Shown here: in pieces, positions 6,813-8,719 of the stretch
How positions within the stretch are numbered: position 1 is the stretch's first letter
Layout of the letters: each line of letters opens with the position of its first letter
Assembly (NCBI GenBank): GCA_937925755.1
Contig: CALAMX010000175.1
Coordinates: 1 to 8,719 of the forward strand
Direction of reading: 5' to 3'
From: an uncultured Burkholderiales bacterium
GTDB taxonomy: Bacteria > Pseudomonadota > Gammaproteobacteria > Burkholderiales > Thiobacillaceae
Length of the DNA stretch: 8,719 bases
Notes under the pieces: generated by a model
The model's database searches: none
Seen by the model: the letters and a program-made list of their open reading frames with translations, nothing else
Told to the model about the DNA's origin: nothing
Made by a program: the position numbers and the translations under genes

Positions 6813-7050
6813 CGTCTTTTCCCATCCTTTCAGCGAGGCAAAATGGGAGATGAGCGCCCAACAACCCCGGCACTCAGCGAAGCTGTCAAGGCTGATTCCC
6901 CCACACCCACCATTTTAGAACAGATACACCAAAGGTTTCGAGTTATTCGAACGACCCGTTTTTTTGGGTTTATGGTCGCTGATCCCTGATTGCATTGCGA
7001 CGCTGAGGCAAACAGGGGGTGGTTACTCAGCCTCGATCGACTATTCTGCC
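6813..7050. other. Intergenic region between transporter gene and rfbA
   Basis: This 238-bp region holds no convincing gene. Just after the transporter stop a possible hairpin pairs GCTGAG (7002-7007) with CTCAGC (7026-7031), loop 18 nt, but no T-run follows on either strand, so termination there is doubtful. Near 6958-6968 a run of seven T lies between CCCG and GGG. Further toward rfbA, on the minus strand, are two candidate promoter elements (see the separate entry) and the small palindrome TTCGA-N5-TCGAA at 6937-6951. The region looks less GC-rich than the rfb genes, like the transporter gene beside it. Confidence 0.6.
6912..6941 (-). promoter_or_regulatory. Candidate promoter for the rfbA operon
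   Basis: On the minus strand, TCGAAA (6941-6936) and TAAAAT (6917-6912) are spaced 18 bp and match sigma70 consensus at 4/6 and 5/6 positions. The palindrome TTCGA-N5-TCGAA (6937-6951) overlaps the -35 box and could be an operator. A competing candidate is a perfect -35 TTGACA at 6889-6884, but the hexamers 17-18 bp downstream (GGTTGT, GTTGTT) are poor -10 boxes. Transcription from either would give a leader of roughly 40-95 nt before rfbA. Motif matching only. Confidence 0.3.
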
Positions 7051-8145
7051 TCAAGAGGAACGCAACATCAAGTAGTACTGAATCTTCATCGTAACCGCTG
7101 CACCGGCAACGATACCCAGAAAAACGATGAAAGAACTCAACGCGAGCGTTGAGACACCGGTGATGGCCTGACCGATCGTACATCCCATAGCGCTAATGCC
7201 GCCGAAGCCCATGAGCAGGGCTCCAATGATGTGGCGAAGCATGTCCTGGGGCGAGTTGAAATACTCCCAGCGGAACGTTTTGTGCAACACCGAGTAGAGG
7301 AACGAACCGACAATAACCCCTAATACGCTCGCCACACCGAAGGTCACGTGTTTGTCGCGCCAATAGGCAAAAAGGTCCATGGTGAAGGCGATTGGTCCGA
7401 CGAAGGTCAAGGACTCCGCCAGTTTCGAATCCGTCCCGACGTAAGTGATTTCCATGAACTCATTCTCTGCATAGCCAAGATGACCGGTGACATACCAGCC
7501 AGCAGTCACGATCAGACCAATCACGATACCGGCCAATAAGTTGTCGCGGTTTTGCCAGAATTCCCTACTGGAGAACACGAAAGCCAGAATCATCAGGGAA
7601 AGGATAACGGCCCAGGACAACTGTGACACTTGATCTTCCATGCCAGCGATTGCCGGTAAGGTCTGTGTGCCGTCCAGACGTACGGTAAACACCTCAGCCC
7701 GCAAAATATTGTCCATGGGGATGCGGAGTATGCCGTTCATGGTGACCAACGCCGAGTATCCCAGAAAGATGAAGACCACCACGGATTTCAAATTACCACC
7801 GCCAAGACGCACGAGTGTGCGTTGCCCGCATCCACCTGCCAGGGTCATCCCCACCCCGAACAGTAATCCACCCACGAGGGCGCTGAACCAGTACACGGTA
7901 CCACGCGTATAGAAGGTTTGTGTGATGTCGAAATAACCGAGATAGGCCAAGATGTTGGTACCCAAGATCGCCGTAGCGATGGCAAGCAGCCAAGCCCGCA
8001 TACGCCCCCATTCACCCATGTTGACGACGTCTGAGACGGCCCCCATGGTACAGAAACTCGTCTTATTTGCGACATAACCAAAGACCAAGGCCAGGAAGAA
8101 CCCGAGCCAGGCGACCAAAGATGCAGGGTTAGAGATATGCTCCAT
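7051..8145 (-). CDS. YeeE/YedE (TsuA-like) sulfur-compound transporter
   Basis: The 364-residue hydrophobic protein has about nine to ten predicted membrane segments (for example near 10-27, 50-72, 85-103, 118-138, 178-196, 202-222, 268-287 and 335-356), so it acts in the inner membrane. It carries the family's conserved cysteine motifs: SFCTMGA (Cys32), AGGCGQRTLVR (Cys106) and MGCTIGQ (Cys322). In the YeeE/YedE family such pore cysteines relay thiosulfate or related sulfur species across the membrane. Thiosulfate is the best-known substrate; the substrate here is inferred. The length fits the single-gene, fused form. The ATG at 8145 has a clear ribosome site, GGAGG at 8157-8153, 7 nt upstream. 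Base composition is clearly lower in GC than the flanking rfb genes: bases 7561-7620 are 30/60 GC against 40/60 at 3601-3660. It interrupts the rfbB-rfbA order and has no obvious link to sugar metabolism, suggesting later acquisition. Confidence 0.9.
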   Translation of the reverse strand: MEHISNPASLVAWLGFFLALVFGYVANKTSFCTMGAVSDVVNMGEWGRMRAWLLAIATAILGTNILAYLGYFDITQTFYTRGTVYWFSALVGGLLFGVGMTLAGGCGQRTLVRLGGGNLKSVVVFIFLGYSALVTMNGILRIPMDNILRAEVFTVRLDGTQTLPAIAGMEDQVSQLSWAVILSLMILAFVFSSREFWQNRDNLLAGIVIGLIVTAGWYVTGHLGYAENEFMEITYVGTDSKLAESLTFVGPIAFTMDLFAYWRDKHVTFGVASVLGVIVGSFLYSVLHKTFRWEYFNSPQDMLRHIIGALLMGFGGISAMGCTIGQAITGVSTLALSSFIVFLGIVAGAAVTMKIQYYLMLRSS

Positions 8146-8185
8146 GACTTTGCCTCCATACCTTGGTGATAAAAATAGCCATTAC

Positions 8186-8206
8186 GACATTGAATACATC
8201 AATATC
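8186..8206. promoter_or_regulatory. 21-bp dyad, putative operator of the transporter gene
   Basis: GACATTGA (8186-8193) and TCAATATC (8199-8206) form an inverted repeat with a 5-bp spacer and one mismatch in eight pairs. It lies 41-61 nt upstream of the transporter start codon in very AT-rich sequence (bases 8161-8220 are 22/60 GC). This position suits a promoter-proximal operator. Weak promoter-like hexamers overlap it on the minus strand (TTGATG, with a T-rich -10-like stretch about 18-19 bp on). The half-site spacing is one base short of an FNR box. The regulator is unknown. Confidence 0.35.
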
Positions 8207-8244
8207 ACCCAACCAATGCTTTAAATTCGAAGCAAGCGCGCCTC

Positions 8245-8330
8245 GGGAAGCTCTGCATAGCTGACTGTGCGAGCGCTCGGCTTCGTTGCATGGCGCTCGA
8301 TCCCACTCGCCGGGTTTTGCAGAGCTTCCC
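8245..8330. repeat. 86-bp element with perfect 13-bp terminal inverted repeats (MITE-like)
   Basis: GGGAAGCTCTGCA (8245-8257) is repeated exactly in inverted orientation as TGCAGAGCTTCCC (8318-8330). A second, internal inverted pair, CGAGCGC (8270-8276) and GCGCTCG (8293-8299), makes the element able to fold into a nested hairpin. It has no coding capacity and sits between the rfbB stop (8 nt away) and the promoter region of the transporter gene. Short non-coding DNA with clean terminal inverted repeats suggests a miniature inverted-repeat element or the paired ends of a deleted insertion sequence. No clear target-site duplication is seen (at best CTCG against CTAG). A structured mRNA 3' end for rfbB is an alternative, but there is no T-run. 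Confidence 0.55.
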
Positions 8331-8338
8331 TAGCGGCT

Positions 8339-8719
8339 TCACACCCGGCCATAGTGGAGTTTCACCCACTGCCGATACGCCCCCGAGGTCACCCGCTCTA
8401 CCCAGTCCAAGTGCTCGAGGTACCAGGTAACGGTCTTGCGAATGCCGGTGGCGAAGGTCTCGGACGGCCGCCACCCCAGCTCACGCTCGATCTTGCGCGC
8501 GTCGATGGCATAGCGGCGGTCATGGCCAGGGCGATCTTTCACGAAGGTGATCAGCCGCGCGTGCGGGCCCTGTGGGTGGGGCCTGAGCTCGTCGAGCAGG
8601 GCACAGATGGTATGCACGATCTCCAGGTTGGTCTTCTCGTTCCAGCCGCCGATATTATAGGTCTCGCCCACCCGACCGCGCGCCAACACCTCCCGTATCG
8701 CCGTGCAGTGGTCGGCCAC
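8339..8719 (-). CDS. rfbB: dTDP-glucose 4,6-dehydratase, C-terminal part (runs off right edge)
   Basis: RfbB (RmlB) catalyses the NAD-dependent second step of dTDP-L-rhamnose synthesis, dTDP-glucose to dTDP-4-dehydro-6-deoxyglucose. The last 126 residues are visible. They begin in the conserved 'V.DH..A' segment (VADHCTAIREVL) and continue with GRVGETYNIGGWNEKTN, then FVKDRPGHDRRYAIDARKI and ELGWRPSETFATGIRKTVTW. They end with YLEHLDWVERVTSGAYRQWV and a TGA at 8341-8339. These are the canonical C-terminal motifs of the family, with no truncation at this end. The start lies beyond the window, so the apparent GTG at the edge is only an internal valine. It completes the rml set with rfbA, rfbC and rfbD but is separated from rfbA by about 1.5 kb containing the transporter gene. 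Confidence 0.95.
   Translation of the reverse strand: MADHCTAIREVLARGRVGETYNIGGWNEKTNLEIVHTICALLDELRPHPQGPHARLITFVKDRPGHDRRYAIDARKIERELGWRPSETFATGIRKTVTWYLEHLDWVERVTSGAYRQWVKLHYGRV

Noticed and set aside
6952..6978. T-rich segment between CCCG and GGG as an intrinsic terminator
   Set aside because: The T-run lies inside the would-be loop, not after the stem, and the possible stems (ACCC/GGGT, CGACC/GGTCG) exclude each other.
8190..8203. FNR/CRP-type box in the transporter upstream region
   Set aside because: The half sites TTGA and TCAA are separated by five bases, not the six required by TTGAT-N4-ATCAA, so the match is only superficial.

Overview
The window looks like chromosomal DNA from a GC-rich gammaproteobacterium. 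The protein families, the tRNA-Leu/rnr neighbourhood and a YeeE/YedE sulfur-compound transporter would fit a sulfur-oxidising or purple sulfur bacterium (Chromatiales-like). That placement is inference; no taxonomic marker is complete here.

Layout from left to right. Positions 1-931 hold the N-terminal 310 codons of ribonuclease R on the minus strand, running off the left edge. Divergent from it on the plus strand is tRNA-Leu(CAG) at 989-1075, with a strong sigma70-type promoter (948-977) and a strong intrinsic terminator (1081-1118). From 1384 to 6812 a compact minus-strand operon reads, in transcription order, rfbA, rfbC, rfbD, a bifunctional mannose-1-phosphate guanylyltransferase / mannose-6-phosphate isomerase, and a two-domain SagB/ThcOx-like nitroreductase. 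A small basic protein gene probably follows, starting 2 nt after the nitroreductase stop codon. Two junctions (rfbC/rfbD and manC/nitroreductase) are the same 4-nt GTGA overlap. From 7051 to 8145 there is a lower-GC minus-strand YeeE/YedE transporter gene. At the right edge (8339-8719) is the C-terminal part of rfbB.

How they work together: RfbA, RfbB, RfbC and RfbD form the complete four-step route from glucose-1-phosphate to dTDP-L-rhamnose. The manC product makes GDP-mannose. The locus therefore supplies activated sugars for O-antigen, capsule or exopolysaccharide; no glycosyltransferase, flippase or polymerase is in view. The transporter gene sits between rfbB and rfbA and is compositionally distinct. 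It is preceded by an 86-bp element with perfect 13-bp terminal inverted repeats and by a 21-bp dyad that may be its operator.

I see no CRISPR array, intact transposase, rRNA or convincing wholly new system. The points most worth a second look are the insertion-like transporter cassette inside the rhamnose genes with its MITE-like neighbour, and the SagB-like oxidoreductase translationally coupled to a sugar-nucleotide operon.
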